Positions 51,608-60,769 of a stretch of 64,000 bases of DNA are shown here, in pieces. Below the pieces are notes generated by a model that saw only the letters and a list, made by a program, of their open reading frames with translations, was not told the DNA's origin and did no database searches. The DNA lies in contig NZ_MWQI01000001.1 of assembly GCF_002210345.1 (NCBI RefSeq), forward strand, positions 1,116,001-1,180,000, in the 5' to 3' direction. The stretch is from Fibrobacter sp. UWB4. Its GTDB lineage: Bacteria; Fibrobacterota; Fibrobacteria; Fibrobacterales; Fibrobacteraceae. Position 1 is the first letter of the stretch. Each line of letters opens with the position of its first letter. The translations under genes and the position numbers were made by a program.

Positions 51608-52234
51608 TTACGGAATTTCAACGAGATATTGTTCTTCAATATGCATGTTTTCATATTTTTCTCTTTTATCCCTATACCATCCTGTATAATGGTAAAGAGT
51701 GTCATTTGAACCATCAAACACAATCGGCTTCATTTTACTCCAATCAATATTATAATTCAACCGATCTCTATATTTTGCAGTATCAGTTCCCAAATATACC
51801 TGTGTTAGCAAAACAGAGCGAAAATAGGCATCCATATTAATAGTCTTTTTCTCTAATAAAATACTACGCCCCGTTACTTCACTTTTCAGAAATACTTCCA
51901 CATTAACTTCACCTCTCAAAATGTATCTACAACAAAACACATCCGCAGCAGGAAATATAACATTACAAAAGCCTTGCCAAAATCTTTTTATCACCTTTTG
52001 AACAGCACCATTTTCATCCTCTTCAATCATCAACAATATAGGAACATCAGCAGTATCTCCATTAAACCGATACACCAACGTATAATCAGAGGTTTCACCG
52101 AGATCATAATTATTTTTTCGATCACTATCACTATCAAGAAGACCCATCATAAAAATTCTTTCCGCATTGTTATAATAACTAAAACACGACGAAAGCAAAA
52201 ATGGCAGAATCCCAATCATTATATATTTAAACAT
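51608..52234 (-). CDS. Hypothetical lipoprotein
   Basis: 208 residues; lipobox LSSC (Cys17) after FKYIMIGILPFL. Mature part: DYTLVYRFNGDTADVPILLMIEED, VFCCRYILRGEVNVEVFL, SILLEKKTINMDAYFRS and KMKPIVFDGSNDTLYHYTGWY, likely beta-rich. A/T-rich gene with AAGGA upstream. No family recognised. Stands alone between GH10 and the TIGR01212 gene. Confidence 0.65.
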   Translation of the reverse strand: MFKYIMIGILPFLLSSCFSYYNNAERIFMMGLLDSDSDRKNNYDLGETSDYTLVYRFNGDTADVPILLMIEEDENGAVQKVIKRFWQGFCNVIFPAADVFCCRYILRGEVNVEVFLKSEVTGRSILLEKKTINMDAYFRSVLLTQVYLGTDTAKYRDRLNYNIDWSKMKPIVFDGSNDTLYHYTGWYRDKREKYENMHIEEQYLVEIP

Positions 52235-52401
52235 TAGATATCTATTCCTTATCCTAGCAACAATAAATATAAATTAATATTAATTTCACCAATAAACAAA
52301 AAACGACATTTTGTCTATTTCCTAGGCTACATAGACTCTACAAAACGAACACTTGTAAAATTTAGTACGACTATCGAGGAATAATTATCTATTTTATAGC
52401 C

Positions 52402-53286
52402 ATGCATTACAAACCTTATCGCGATTTACTTTTGGAGCTTTTCCCCAATTACCTCAAGGTGCGCAAGCTCCCGCTGAATGGCGGCATGAGCTGCCCGAAC
52501 CTCGATGGAACCAAGGGATTTTCGGGATGCAGCTACTGCAACAACCGCAGCTTCAGCCCTGTCTTTGACGAAGCTAAAGTCTCGATTCAGGAACAGCTCG
52601 AAAAGTACGTTCCGAAGCTTCGCGACAAGTACCCGAATGCGGGCATCCTCGCCTACTTGCAGCCGTACACGAATACGCACGCGCCGCTTGAACATCTGCG
52701 CGAAATCATCGATCCGATTATTAAGCATAAAGAAATTGCAGGGCTTGCGATTGGTACACGCCCAGATTGCCTTGAAGACGAAAAGATTGAATACCTTGCG
52801 GAACTCAACCGCAAAAAGCCGATTATCGTTGAAATCGGGCTCCAGACCGCAAACGACTTGACGCTCGCGGGCATCAATCGCAGGCATACGCTTGCGGAAT
52901 TTGAAGATGCCGTAAAGCGCTGTCAGGCCGCTGGTCTCACCGTCACGACGCACGTGATTGTTGGGCTTCCCGGCGAAAAGATGGAAGACTTTAAGCACAC
53001 GGCACAAGTCGTTCACGATTTAAAACTTGCAGCAGTCAAGATCCACCCGCTGCACATTGTCGTGGGCACGGTCATGGCGCAAGATTTTGCCAATGGCGAA
53101 GTCAAATTGCTTTCGTTCGAGGAATACTGCGAAGCGGTTGCCGAGATGATCAAGATTATCGGCAAGGATATCGCAATCGAACGTTTCAGCGGCGAAAGCC
53201 CAAGCGAACTCTTGATTGCACCGAACTGGTGCGGAGAACGCGACAAGATCATTGCTACAGTCGAAAAATTGTTAGATAGTCATTAG
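52402..53286 (+). CDS. TIGR01212-family (YhcC-like) radical SAM protein
   Basis: 294 residues. Cluster motif GGMSCPNLDGTKGFSGCSYCNN with the family's spaced Cys (CPN...CSYC), then LAIGTRPDCLEDEKIEYL, EIGLQTANDLTLAGINRRHT and THVIVGLPGEKMEDFKHTAQVVHDL, all typical of TIGR01212. The molecular role of this family is unsettled. Separate from the SPASM enzyme at 34.7 kb. Preceded by TATTTT 6 nt before the ATG with no Shine-Dalgarno. Confidence 0.9.
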   Translation: MHYKPYRDLLLELFPNYLKVRKLPLNGGMSCPNLDGTKGFSGCSYCNNRSFSPVFDEAKVSIQEQLEKYVPKLRDKYPNAGILAYLQPYTNTHAPLEHLREIIDPIIKHKEIAGLAIGTRPDCLEDEKIEYLAELNRKKPIIVEIGLQTANDLTLAGINRRHTLAEFEDAVKRCQAAGLTVTTHVIVGLPGEKMEDFKHTAQVVHDLKLAAVKIHPLHIVVGTVMAQDFANGEVKLLSFEEYCEAVAEMIKIIGKDIAIERFSGESPSELLIAPNWCGERDKIIATVEKLLDSH

Positions 53287-53299
53287 CAATAACGAGATG

Positions 53300-53385
53300 G
53301 CGATTCCGGCTCGGAGGCCGGAATGACAATGACGCCTGAGCAAGAAATAACTGGATTCGTCGCTTCGCTCTGAATGACGAAGACG
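53300..53385. repeat. Dispersed repeat: ATTCCGGC hairpin plus TGGATTCG...TGAATGACG
   Basis: GATTCCGGC-TCGGAG-GCCGGAATGAC hairpin, then ACTGGATTCGTCGCTTCGCTCTGAATGACG. Confidence 0.65.
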
Positions 53386-53404
53386 TAAAAAACGAGAGGG
53401 GAAA

Positions 53405-53920
53405 ATGAAACGTATTGAAGATTACATTATTGCTGTTCCGGACTTTCCAAAGCCGGGAGTTTTGTTCCGTGACATCACGGGAATTTTGAGCGATCCCGAT
53501 GGGCTGAAGCTCACGCTTGATGCATTCTATAAAACGTTTGAAAATGTTGATTTTGACGTTGTCGTAGGTCTCGAAGCGCGCGGATTTTTATTTGGAGTTC
53601 CGATTGCAGAACACTTTCACAAGCCGTTTGTCCCTGAACGCAAGAAAGGCAAACTCCCCCGCGAAACCGTAGAAATCACTTACAATCTCGAATACGGAAC
53701 CGCCTGTATGGAAGTCCATAAGGATGCGATAAAGCCGGGGCAACGCGTTGTTATCGTCGATGACTTGCTCGCCACCGGTGGCACTGCAAAAGCAGCGGCC
53801 CATCTCGTAGAAAAAATGGGCGGCAAAGTTGAATGTTTTGCATTTGTCATTGAGCTTGCTGGCCTTAAAGGCCGCGAAGTTCTTGATGGCTATCGTGTAG
53901 AATCGCTGACAAAGTTTTGA
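53405..53920 (+). CDS. apt: Adenine phosphoribosyltransferase
   Basis: 171 residues. Salvages adenine with PRPP to AMP. Shows the N-terminal IIAVPDFPKPGVLFRDIT, GLEARGFLFG and the PRPP-binding loop RVVIVDDLLATGGTAKAA. Length normal. Preceded by GAGGGG and the dispersed repeat, so probably monocistronic. Confidence 0.97.
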   Translation: MKRIEDYIIAVPDFPKPGVLFRDITGILSDPDGLKLTLDAFYKTFENVDFDVVVGLEARGFLFGVPIAEHFHKPFVPERKKGKLPRETVEITYNLEYGTACMEVHKDAIKPGQRVVIVDDLLATGGTAKAAAHLVEKMGGKVECFAFVIELAGLKGREVLDGYRVESLTKF

Positions 53921-54090
53921 CCTTAAACGGCGAAATTTTGTTAAAAATCGTCAAATTAGGCATTCTAGCGCCATTTTCATTCCATTCGTCATAAAAAATT
54001 TACTTAAGGGGTAAAAACAGGTTTTCTTTTTACCTTATATTTAGTATTTTAATCGTCAAGAAGGACTTTTTTAACAAAAGGACATTCAAG

Positions 54091-55095
54091 ATGAAACATA
54101 TCAAAAAGCTTTTAGCCATAGCGCTTACATTCGCAGCGTCTATTTACGCGGCCGAACGCGTCTACTTGGCCCCCATTAGCGCCGTCGGTATCAACGAAAA
54201 CATCGGCATCGCTGCAGAAAAGCTCATGAACGCCTACATTGACGAAAACAATCGTTATGTACTCATCAGCTATTCCGAAGAAGATTCTATCAAAGTCGGT
54301 GACCGCGAATCCATAAATAAGAAGGCAAAAGAAAAGAACTGCACCAAGTTCATCATGGCCGAATTTACACGTCTTGGCGAGAATGTCATTACATCATTCA
54401 AGCTCTACAACGTAAACAGCGAAGTTCCCGTTTGGAGCGACCGCCTCAAGGCCAACAATCCCGAAGATATCGACCCGATTGTCCAGCGCGTAGCCCGTAA
54501 TATCGGCACCAGCCAAAAAGCGACTCGCGACAACGACATCTATACCGTCACTCAACAAGAAACAAAAACGCCTAAAAAGAAAGGCATCAACACATACGGC
54601 GGCGTCAAAGTTATCGGCACACTCCCGCTCAACCCAGATCCAATGCTTGATGCAGGACTTGGTATTTTCCTGTTCTGCGACGCCAAAGATTACTTTTTCA
54701 ACGCAGAAGCTTCTATAGTCAACATCGGCGAAGCTTCCGACAGGCCCACGCTTGCAAATATCATGCTTTCCCTGATGTACCCGTTTGGAACTTCAAGCAC
54801 ATCTCCGTTCATCGGTGGCGGCCTCGCATTCGGCTATAGAGAAGGCGTTATCAAAGACAACATTAATGATGTAAAAGCCGAAACGTCGGGCTTGTCATTG
54901 GAAGCTGGCGGTGGTGTTGTTTTCAACAGAGCTAGCCGCGTTATGGCAATCGCGCAAGTCAATTACTTTGTCGACTTTTTCACAACACCGTTTTTTGAAG
55001 CTAAAAAAGATACAAAGGGAAACTCTGCCGGTATCAAAAAGAACCATTACATGAACGGATTCAAGTTTAGCCTTGGTCTTGCTCTCGGTGTGTAA
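54091..55095 (+). CDS. Outer-membrane protein with periplasmic N-terminal domain
   Basis: 334 residues. Signal peptide (KKLLAIALTFAASIYAAE). Residues ~20-150 look like a periplasmic alpha/beta domain (VYLAPISAVGINENIGIAAEKLMNAYIDEN ... FTRLGENVITSFKLYNVNSEVPVW) like the N-terminal domains of TolB/CsgG-type proteins. Residues ~170-334 form barrel-like strands ending FSLGLALGV. Positioned 2 nt before a lipoprotein gene, so likely one complex. AAAGGACA precedes the ATG. Confidence 0.7.
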   Translation: MKHIKKLLAIALTFAASIYAAERVYLAPISAVGINENIGIAAEKLMNAYIDENNRYVLISYSEEDSIKVGDRESINKKAKEKNCTKFIMAEFTRLGENVITSFKLYNVNSEVPVWSDRLKANNPEDIDPIVQRVARNIGTSQKATRDNDIYTVTQQETKTPKKKGINTYGGVKVIGTLPLNPDPMLDAGLGIFLFCDAKDYFFNAEASIVNIGEASDRPTLANIMLSLMYPFGTSSTSPFIGGGLAFGYREGVIKDNINDVKAETSGLSLEAGGGVVFNRASRVMAIAQVNYFVDFFTTPFFEAKKDTKGNSAGIKKNHYMNGFKFSLGLALGV

Positions 55096-55097
55096 AA

Positions 55098-55538
55098 ATG
55101 AAATCAAGGGTACTCTCATATTTGCTAATCGCATCTGCGTCATTAAGCTTGACGGGATGTTTTTGGGGACAAACCCATATTACGGCTAGTGAGTACTCTT
55201 CTAAGCCCTACGAAATCTATAAAGACGGCGAACACATTTGCACAATGCAATCCGATAACGATTGCACCATCTCTAAGCATGGCGCTTCAACATCAGCAGG
55301 AATACTCGAAGCATACCAGGACGGTCAAAAAGTCGGAACCATAAGAATCAAACGGCAAGTCACATTCTCCTCGCTGCTCTGGATTCCGCTCACCTACGGA
55401 CTTTCGTACTGGCTTTACAGAGCTTACCCAAGCAATGTCGAAATTCCTGTTTACCCATTGTATAAAACCACCAACAACGGGAATGCAGGCAGTTCATGGG
55501 ATGATCCTTTGCCCACAGAAAAGAGCGTCTGGGACTAA
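55098..55538 (+). CDS. Small lipoprotein with PEGA-like domain
   Basis: 146 residues, lipobox LTGC (Cys21). The mature part KPYEIYKDGEHICTMQSDNDCTISKHGAS ... LEAYQDGQKVGTIRIKR resembles a PEGA-type beta domain with one Cys pair, then a hydrophobic stretch FSSLLWIPLTYGLSYWLYRA, a likely membrane contact. Starts 2 nt after the outer-membrane protein gene. Function unknown. Confidence 0.65.
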   Translation: MKSRVLSYLLIASASLSLTGCFWGQTHITASEYSSKPYEIYKDGEHICTMQSDNDCTISKHGASTSAGILEAYQDGQKVGTIRIKRQVTFSSLLWIPLTYGLSYWLYRAYPSNVEIPVYPLYKTTNNGNAGSSWDDPLPTEKSVWD

Positions 55539-55566
55539 CAAAATACTCTAAAAATTTTTATCTTTT

Positions 55567-55603
55567 GCCGAGAAATCATAGCCGATTTCCCGGCTTTTTA
55601 TTT
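55567..55603 (+). terminator. Rho-independent terminator of the envelope gene pair
   Basis: GCCGAGAAATC pairs with GATTTCCCGGC (one mismatch), loop ATAGCC, followed by TTTTTATTT. It ends at the argH ribosome-binding site. Confidence 0.75.
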
Positions 55604-55613
55604 GAGGTTTACA

Positions 55614-57017
55614 ATGGCTAAGAAGAAAGATACCCAGACTAACATGTGGACGGGCCGTTTTGCGAGTGGCATGGCTCAGAGCATGGTCGATTTAAGTTTC
55701 AGCTTGCAGTTTGATGCAGAACTCATCGAAGAAGATATCGAAGGGAGCATCGGACATGGCAAGGGTCTTGTGGAATCTGGAGTTCTTTCGAAGGCCGACT
55801 ACAAGAAGATTTGCGATGGCCTCAAGAGCATTCTCGACGACTACCACGCCGGCAAGAATCTCTGGTGCGATAGCGACGAAGACATCCACATGGCCGTGGA
55901 ACGCGTACTCACCGAACGCATCGGCGCACTCGGCAAGAAGATTCACACAGGCCGTAGCCGCAATGACCAGGTCTGCACGGACTTCAAGCTTTACATGCGT
56001 CACCGCGCTGCAGAAATCCGCCAGCTCGAAATTGAACTTATGGAAACGGTTTTGGACCTTTCCAAGAAGTACTTTGGCAAGATGATGCCGGGCTACACGC
56101 ACTTGCAGCAGGCACAGCCGATTTACTTTAGCCATTACCTCATGAGCATGTTCTTTGCCGTGAGCCGTGACGTGAAGCGCCTCGACAACTTCCTCGAATT
56201 GCATAGCCAGCTCCCACTTGGCAGTGGCGCCATGGCTGGTTCTGCATTCCCGTACCACCGCGCACTCGTTGCCGAAGCCCTTGGCTTTAAGGACGTAAGT
56301 CCGAACAGCATTGACGCCGTAAGCCATCGCGACATGATGCTCGAATTCAACGCCGACCTCGCCATCATCGCAAACACGATGAGCCGTTATGCCGAAGACT
56401 TTGTGAACTGGAGCTCTAGCGAATTTGGCTACCTCACATTGCACGACGCATTCTCCAGCGGTTCTTCGATGATGCCGCAGAAGAAGAATCCGGACTCCAT
56501 GGAACTTATCCGTGGAAAGTCTGGCCGCATGCTCGGGAACTTCACTGCACTTTACACGCTCGCGAAGGGCGCCCCGCTCAGCTACAGCCGCGACTTGCAA
56601 GAAGACAAGGAACCGGTCTTTGACAGTGTCCACAACGTGAAGGTGATTCTCCGCGTGATGAAGGAAGCTTTGGAAACCGCACGATTCAACTTTGAAACGA
56701 TGCACTCGAAGATGCTCCCGGCACTCCTTGCTACCGATCTTGCAGATTTGCTCGTGGAAGCAGGCGTTCCGTTCCGCGACGCCCACCACGTCGTGGGAAG
56801 CCTCGTCGGCGATGCAGCACGTGCAGGCAAGCAGTTTACGGAACTTTCTGACGAGGCTTGGGCCGCCGCAGGCGTCCCGGACGTCGCCAAGATGAAGAAG
56901 ACGCTTACGTTCGAATACAGCATAAGCAAGCGCAACATCGAAGGCGGTACAGGTCCGAAGTCCGTGAAGCAGCAGTTCACGAAAGCCGCCGCCCTCCTCA
57001 AGAAGCTCAAGAAGTAA
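55614..57017 (+). CDS. argH: Argininosuccinate lyase
   Basis: 467 residues from ATG 55614 (TGAGG 6 nt upstream; an in-frame TTG at 55602 rejected). Splits argininosuccinate into arginine and fumarate. Motifs: GRFASGMAQSMVDLSFS, EDIHMAVERVLTERIG, HTGRSRNDQVCTDF, PGYTHLQQAQP and the superfamily signature GSSMMPQKKNPDSMELIRGK. Monocistronic, convergent with purB. C-terminal Lys-rich end (KKLKK). Confidence 0.97.
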   Translation: MAKKKDTQTNMWTGRFASGMAQSMVDLSFSLQFDAELIEEDIEGSIGHGKGLVESGVLSKADYKKICDGLKSILDDYHAGKNLWCDSDEDIHMAVERVLTERIGALGKKIHTGRSRNDQVCTDFKLYMRHRAAEIRQLEIELMETVLDLSKKYFGKMMPGYTHLQQAQPIYFSHYLMSMFFAVSRDVKRLDNFLELHSQLPLGSGAMAGSAFPYHRALVAEALGFKDVSPNSIDAVSHRDMMLEFNADLAIIANTMSRYAEDFVNWSSSEFGYLTLHDAFSSGSSMMPQKKNPDSMELIRGKSGRMLGNFTALYTLAKGAPLSYSRDLQEDKEPVFDSVHNVKVILRVMKEALETARFNFETMHSKMLPALLATDLADLLVEAGVPFRDAHHVVGSLVGDAARAGKQFTELSDEAWAAAGVPDVAKMKKTLTFEYSISKRNIEGGTGPKSVKQQFTKAAALLKKLKK

Positions 57018-57031
57018 GAGGGTCTGTGTAA

Positions 57032-57150
57032 GGTGATCCCGCCCCGGAACTAGTCCAAGGTGACAAGGTGGCAGGCATGACTGCTGAACGAGATGTGACT
57101 GGACCCTTCGCTTTGCTCAGGGTGACAAGATTGTTGTTCAGAATGACAAG
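57032..57150. repeat. Dispersed GGTGAC/GGATGAC-type repeat cluster
   Basis: GTGATCCCGCCCCGGAACTAG...CAAGGTGACAAGG, then ACTGGACCCTTCGCTTTGCTCAGGGTGACAAG and TTCAGAATGACAAG. Confidence 0.6.
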
Positions 57151-57158
57151 TTCTATTT

Positions 57159-57189
57159 AAAATGCCGCGCAATTAATGCGCGGCATTTT
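57159..57189. terminator. Bidirectional terminator between argH and purB
   Basis: 13-bp perfect stem AAAATGCCGCGCA / TGCGCGGCATTTT with a 5-nt loop; A/T ends on both sides. Confidence 0.85.
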
Positions 57190-57281
57190 GCATACTTTTA
57201 TAATAAAATAGCAAGGCGTAGCGTACTTAAACGTACGTGAGCCTTGCCGAGAGGAAGTAATGCGAAGTTTATCGGCGAATT

Positions 57282-58724
57282 TTACACCTTGAGTTCGCCA
57301 GCGTCGATAGAATCCCATGCCGGAATCGCTTCGATAGCCGGACGGACTTCTTCCGTAACGAACTTCACGACCTGTCCCGGAGCGCGACCCACGAACTTGC
57401 GGAGGTCGAGGATTTCCTTGAGCTTTTCTTCGGTAATGCCGAGCTTCTGGAACTTTTCGTTCTTCAAGACACGTTCGAGCAAGTCGTTGTCCTTGCCCTG
57501 TTCCTTCACGACCTTGCCAGCTTCCATGGACATCACGCGGATTTCTTCGTGGAGTTCCTGACGGTCGCCGCCATTCTTCACACCTTCCATGATGATGTTT
57601 TCAGTTGCCATGAACGGGAGTTCGGCCATGATGCGCTTTTCGATAACCTTCGGATAAACAACGAGACCGTTCGTGACGTTTTCAGCGATGATGAGCATGG
57701 CGTCCATAGCGAGGAATGCTTCAGGAATTGCCAAGCGCTTGTTCGCACTATCGTCGAGCGTACGTTCGAACCACTGCGTTGCCTGCGTGAAGGCGGTGCT
57801 GTTGACCTGAGCCATCACGAAACGAGCGAGGGAGCAGATACGTTCGCTGCGCATCGGATTACGCTTGTAAGCCATGGCGCTGGAGCCGATCTGAGTCTTT
57901 TCGAACGGTTCTTCCACTTCTTTGACGCCCTGCATGAGGCGCATGTCGGTAGCGAACTTGTGCAAACTCTGAGCGATGGAGCTGAGCACCTGGTTCACGC
58001 GGTTGTCCCACTTACGGGTGTAGGTCTGGCCGGTGATGGTGAGCACGCGCTTGAAGCCTGCCTTGGCGGTCACGCGGCGGTCGAGTTCCATAATCTTTTC
58101 TTCGTCGCCGTTGAACAGGTCCATGAAGCTGGCCTGCGTACCGGTCGTGCCCTTCACGCCGCGGAACGGAAGCACTTCAATGAGGAAGTTCAATTCTTCG
58201 AGGTCGATGAGCATGTCCTGGAGCCAGAGGCAAGCGCGCTTGCCGACAGTCGTGAGCTGTGCTGCCTGGAAGTGCGTAGCGCCGAGCTGAGCCATGTCCT
58301 TGTATTCCATCGCAAACTTGGAAAGCTTGTCCATCACGCGGCAAAGACGCTTGCGCACGAGGATCATAGCCTGCTGCATCTGGATAAGGTCGGTGTTGTC
58401 GCCCACGAATGCAGACGTTGCACCGAGGTGGATGATGCCCTTGGCCTTGGGGCACTGGACGCCGTAAGCGTAAACGTGGCTCATCACGTCGTGACGGCGG
58501 CGCTTTTCTTCTTCTTCGGCGACTTCGAAGTTGATGTCCTTTTCGTGGGCCTTCAGTTCGTCCACCTGCTCCTGCGTAATCGGAAGGCCGAGTTCCATTT
58601 CGGATTCGGCGAGGTAAATCCAGAGCCTCCGCCAAGTCTGGAACTTGTACTGCGGGCTGAAGATGAAACTCATTTCCTTGCTAGCATAACGCTTGATAAG
58701 CGGGCTTTCGAATTGATCACGCAT
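57282..58724 (-). CDS. purB: Adenylosuccinate lyase
   Basis: 480 residues from ATG 58724 (AAGGA 9 nt upstream; an ATG at 58796 lies across the palindrome and is rejected). Catalyses two fumarate eliminations in purine synthesis (SAICAR to AICAR, adenylosuccinate to AMP). Motifs: [25 protein letters not shown], the signature [17 protein letters not shown] and GTTGTQASF. The slightly long, [16 protein letters not shown]-starting form is like the eukaryotic and Bacteroidota type. Its ribosome-binding site lies inside a 26-bp palindrome. Confidence 0.96.
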   Translation of the reverse strand: MRDQFESPLIKRYASKEMSFIFSPQYKFQTWRRLWIYLAESEMELGLPITQEQVDELKAHEKDINFEVAEEEEKRRRHDVMSHVYAYGVQCPKAKGIIHLGATSAFVGDNTDLIQMQQAMILVRKRLCRVMDKLSKFAMEYKDMAQLGATHFQAAQLTTVGKRACLWLQDMLIDLEELNFLIEVLPFRGVKGTTGTQASFMDLFNGDEEKIMELDRRVTAKAGFKRVLTITGQTYTRKWDNRVNQVLSSIAQSLHKFATDMRLMQGVKEVEEPFEKTQIGSSAMAYKRNPMRSERICSLARFVMAQVNSTAFTQATQWFERTLDDSANKRLAIPEAFLAMDAMLIIAENVTNGLVVYPKVIEKRIMAELPFMATENIIMEGVKNGGDRQELHEEIRVMSMEAGKVVKEQGKDNDLLERVLKNEKFQKLGITEEKLKEILDLRKFVGRAPGQVVKFVTEEVRPAIEAIPAWDSIDAGELKV

Positions 58725-58730
58725 AAAAAA

Positions 58731-58756
58731 TGTCCTTGTTAAATTTAACAAGGACA
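58731..58756 (-). terminator. 26-bp perfect palindrome, terminator/attenuator on the purB leader
   Basis: TGTCCTTGTTAAA followed directly by its exact reverse complement TTTAACAAGGACA. On the minus strand TTTTTT then ATG follows. The right arm contains the purB Shine-Dalgarno AAGGA. It looks like a terminator for the upstream protease gene that also covers the purB translation start; an operator is possible. Confidence 0.7.
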
Positions 58757-58776
58757 AATATAGAAAAAAAGGAGAA

Positions 58777-60588
58777 TTACCTTCTCTGGTACGCATCCGG
58801 AAGTTCCAGGAAATTATAGCCTAGCAGCACACGACCGCCCAGGTTTTCACCCATCCCTTCTTTTCGTTCAATGATAATTTCCAAGTCTCCTCCACTTTCA
58901 GCCGCAAAATCAACCAATTCAAACGGATTTGATGTTGATTCCGATCTTGCAATCGTTCTGCCATTTTGCTTTACCTTGAGGTTTATATCTTGCGGAAGCC
59001 TTCCATACTGCGCAACGGCAGTTCCACTTGAAAGCCAAGCAATAGCAATACGATATTTCTTCCCGCTTTGAATACCACTTTCAGTAAATGAAATCTTTCC
59101 GTTCTTGAAAAAATCCTCATTATTGCCATTCCAAAAACGGGAGCGATTCTTTTCAAACATGGCTCTGCCATCAGGAACACCCATAGCATAATCACCATTA
59201 TCGGGATCATGATCCTTCGCCCCAATAATTTTCTTGATACTGGATGTCAGTAAAAGCGCCTTCACGACCTCAGGGTGCCACCTATAAAACGGATAACGCT
59301 CCAACAAAAGGGCTATGGAAGCAGTTGTATAAGGAGTCGAAGAACTTGTCTGGGTAAAATAAGGTGTAAGCACTTGGTACTCAGAATCATAATGTTTATT
59401 TAGTATCCCTGCTGCACCTTTATCCGGGAAAAGGATATCAGAGAAATTTGCTATTTCTGGTTTGACATACGCTTCCCCACTAAAAGAAGGATCGCCTTTT
59501 TTGGAATACTTGGGATTAGCCCAACTAGACGTCTGATGATATGTCAAATTATTATGTACAGCCCCAACCGAAATAACATTGACTCCTGTCGCAATTTCCG
59601 ATATTTGAGCTGCAGTTGCTTTTTTGTAGCCAAGATTTCCCGCACTAGCAACTTCAATCGTTCTTGTCGCATAAATAAAATCATCAATATATGTTGCACT
59701 ATAATAGAAAGAACCATCCCCATACGAATGATTACCAATATATATCTTGGGACTCTTTTTGTAACCATCTACCGGAACAGTTTTTCCACATGCCTCATGA
59801 AGTCCATAAAGAGTTGCGTCCGATGCGACATGATTTATTACCCAACTAGTTTTTGTTCCATGAATAATACTAGAAGCTATTTCTAGTCCATTATTTGTAA
59901 TCACAAAATATTTATCACTTGGAACATGCTCATATTCCACAAAGGGAACGCCAATATCCGTCACTGATATACCAATATTATGGCCACTATAGTTCCGTGT
60001 AACTTGGAGTAAGTTTGAATTATTTATTACAGACTCATAATTCCAAAAATCTATCGTTTCACTAATAGTACGATCTAAAGATGGTGGCCCAGCAAGTTTT
60101 ATATTTTTAACCGTACAAAAATCTTTTCCAACACATTCATCCGACGCTTTAACGACAGAATAATTTGATAAATCTCTTATATTTGAACAAGTATATTTTG
60201 TTTTATCTTCATCTTCAAATTTCTTTCTCGCCGTATCCTTATCTTCTATTTCATTAATCTTCTTCAAATACTCCGATTCTGGTATATCATTTTTATTATT
60301 AAGAGAATACCACCTTTTTCCATTACGGTGTTCAAAAATACCATAAGTCTTTGCAATTCCCGCCTCTGACGGATAATTAGCATCCTTAGCCAATGATTTC
60401 GTTTTAACCATATCGGACTTCTGATTAACCGATTTCTTGACATCCTTTATATAGGCTTTCGGTATATTACGCGTGGACGTGACATGGCGTCCAAGCACAT
60501 CAGCCTTCATGGTCGCATCCTGATCTGCCGCTTGTGCACTCATAGCGAGTGCACCGCAAACAACCAACATTGATATATTTTTATTCAT
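58777..60588 (-). CDS. Secreted subtilisin-like (S8) protease
   Basis: 603 residues from ATG 60588 with GGAGAT upstream; a longer start is rejected because the signal peptide ([19 protein letters not shown]) begins here. An N-terminal prodomain-like, Lys-rich region spans ~25-190. Then a S8-like fold: Asp211 (ISVTDIGVP), His253 ([13 protein letters not shown]), oxyanion Asn318 (EVASAGN) and Ser415 ([17 protein letters not shown]) correspond to the catalytic set, but the motifs are atypical (NHVAS for HGTHVAG, TSSSTP for GTSMATP). C-terminal ~100 residues form a beta domain ([14 protein letters not shown] ... [12 protein letters not shown]). Active protease probable, not certain. Confidence 0.78.
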   Translation of the reverse strand: MNKNISMLVVCGALAMSAQAADQDATMKADVLGRHVTSTRNIPKAYIKDVKKSVNQKSDMVKTKSLAKDANYPSEAGIAKTYGIFEHRNGKRWYSLNNKNDIPESEYLKKINEIEDKDTARKKFEDEDKTKYTCSNIRDLSNYSVVKASDECVGKDFCTVKNIKLAGPPSLDRTISETIDFWNYESVINNSNLLQVTRNYSGHNIGISVTDIGVPFVEYEHVPSDKYFVITNNGLEIASSIIHGTKTSWVINHVASDATLYGLHEACGKTVPVDGYKKSPKIYIGNHSYGDGSFYYSATYIDDFIYATRTIEVASAGNLGYKKATAAQISEIATGVNVISVGAVHNNLTYHQTSSWANPKYSKKGDPSFSGEAYVKPEIANFSDILFPDKGAAGILNKHYDSEYQVLTPYFTQTSSSTPYTTASIALLLERYPFYRWHPEVVKALLLTSSIKKIIGAKDHDPDNGDYAMGVPDGRAMFEKNRSRFWNGNNEDFFKNGKISFTESGIQSGKKYRIAIAWLSSGTAVAQYGRLPQDINLKVKQNGRTIARSESTSNPFELVDFAAESGGDLEIIIERKEGMGENLGGRVLLGYNFLELPDAYQRR

Positions 60589-60769
60589 ACTTATCTCCAA
60601 AAAATTAAGGAAGCTATCACACGGAAGCTCCCTTGTCATTTGTACAATACATTTAACATTGTACATGGAACGTAATTTAAACAAAATCAAAAAAAATTAT
60701 TATAGAAAATTAATATTTTTTTCTTCCAAAAACACACTACATAATATTACTTTATTTCGGCAGTCGCAA
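60589..60769. other. A/T-rich spacer upstream of the S8-like gene
   Basis: Very A/T-rich; no repeat tract, hairpin or gene seen. Probably the protease promoter. Confidence 0.4.
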
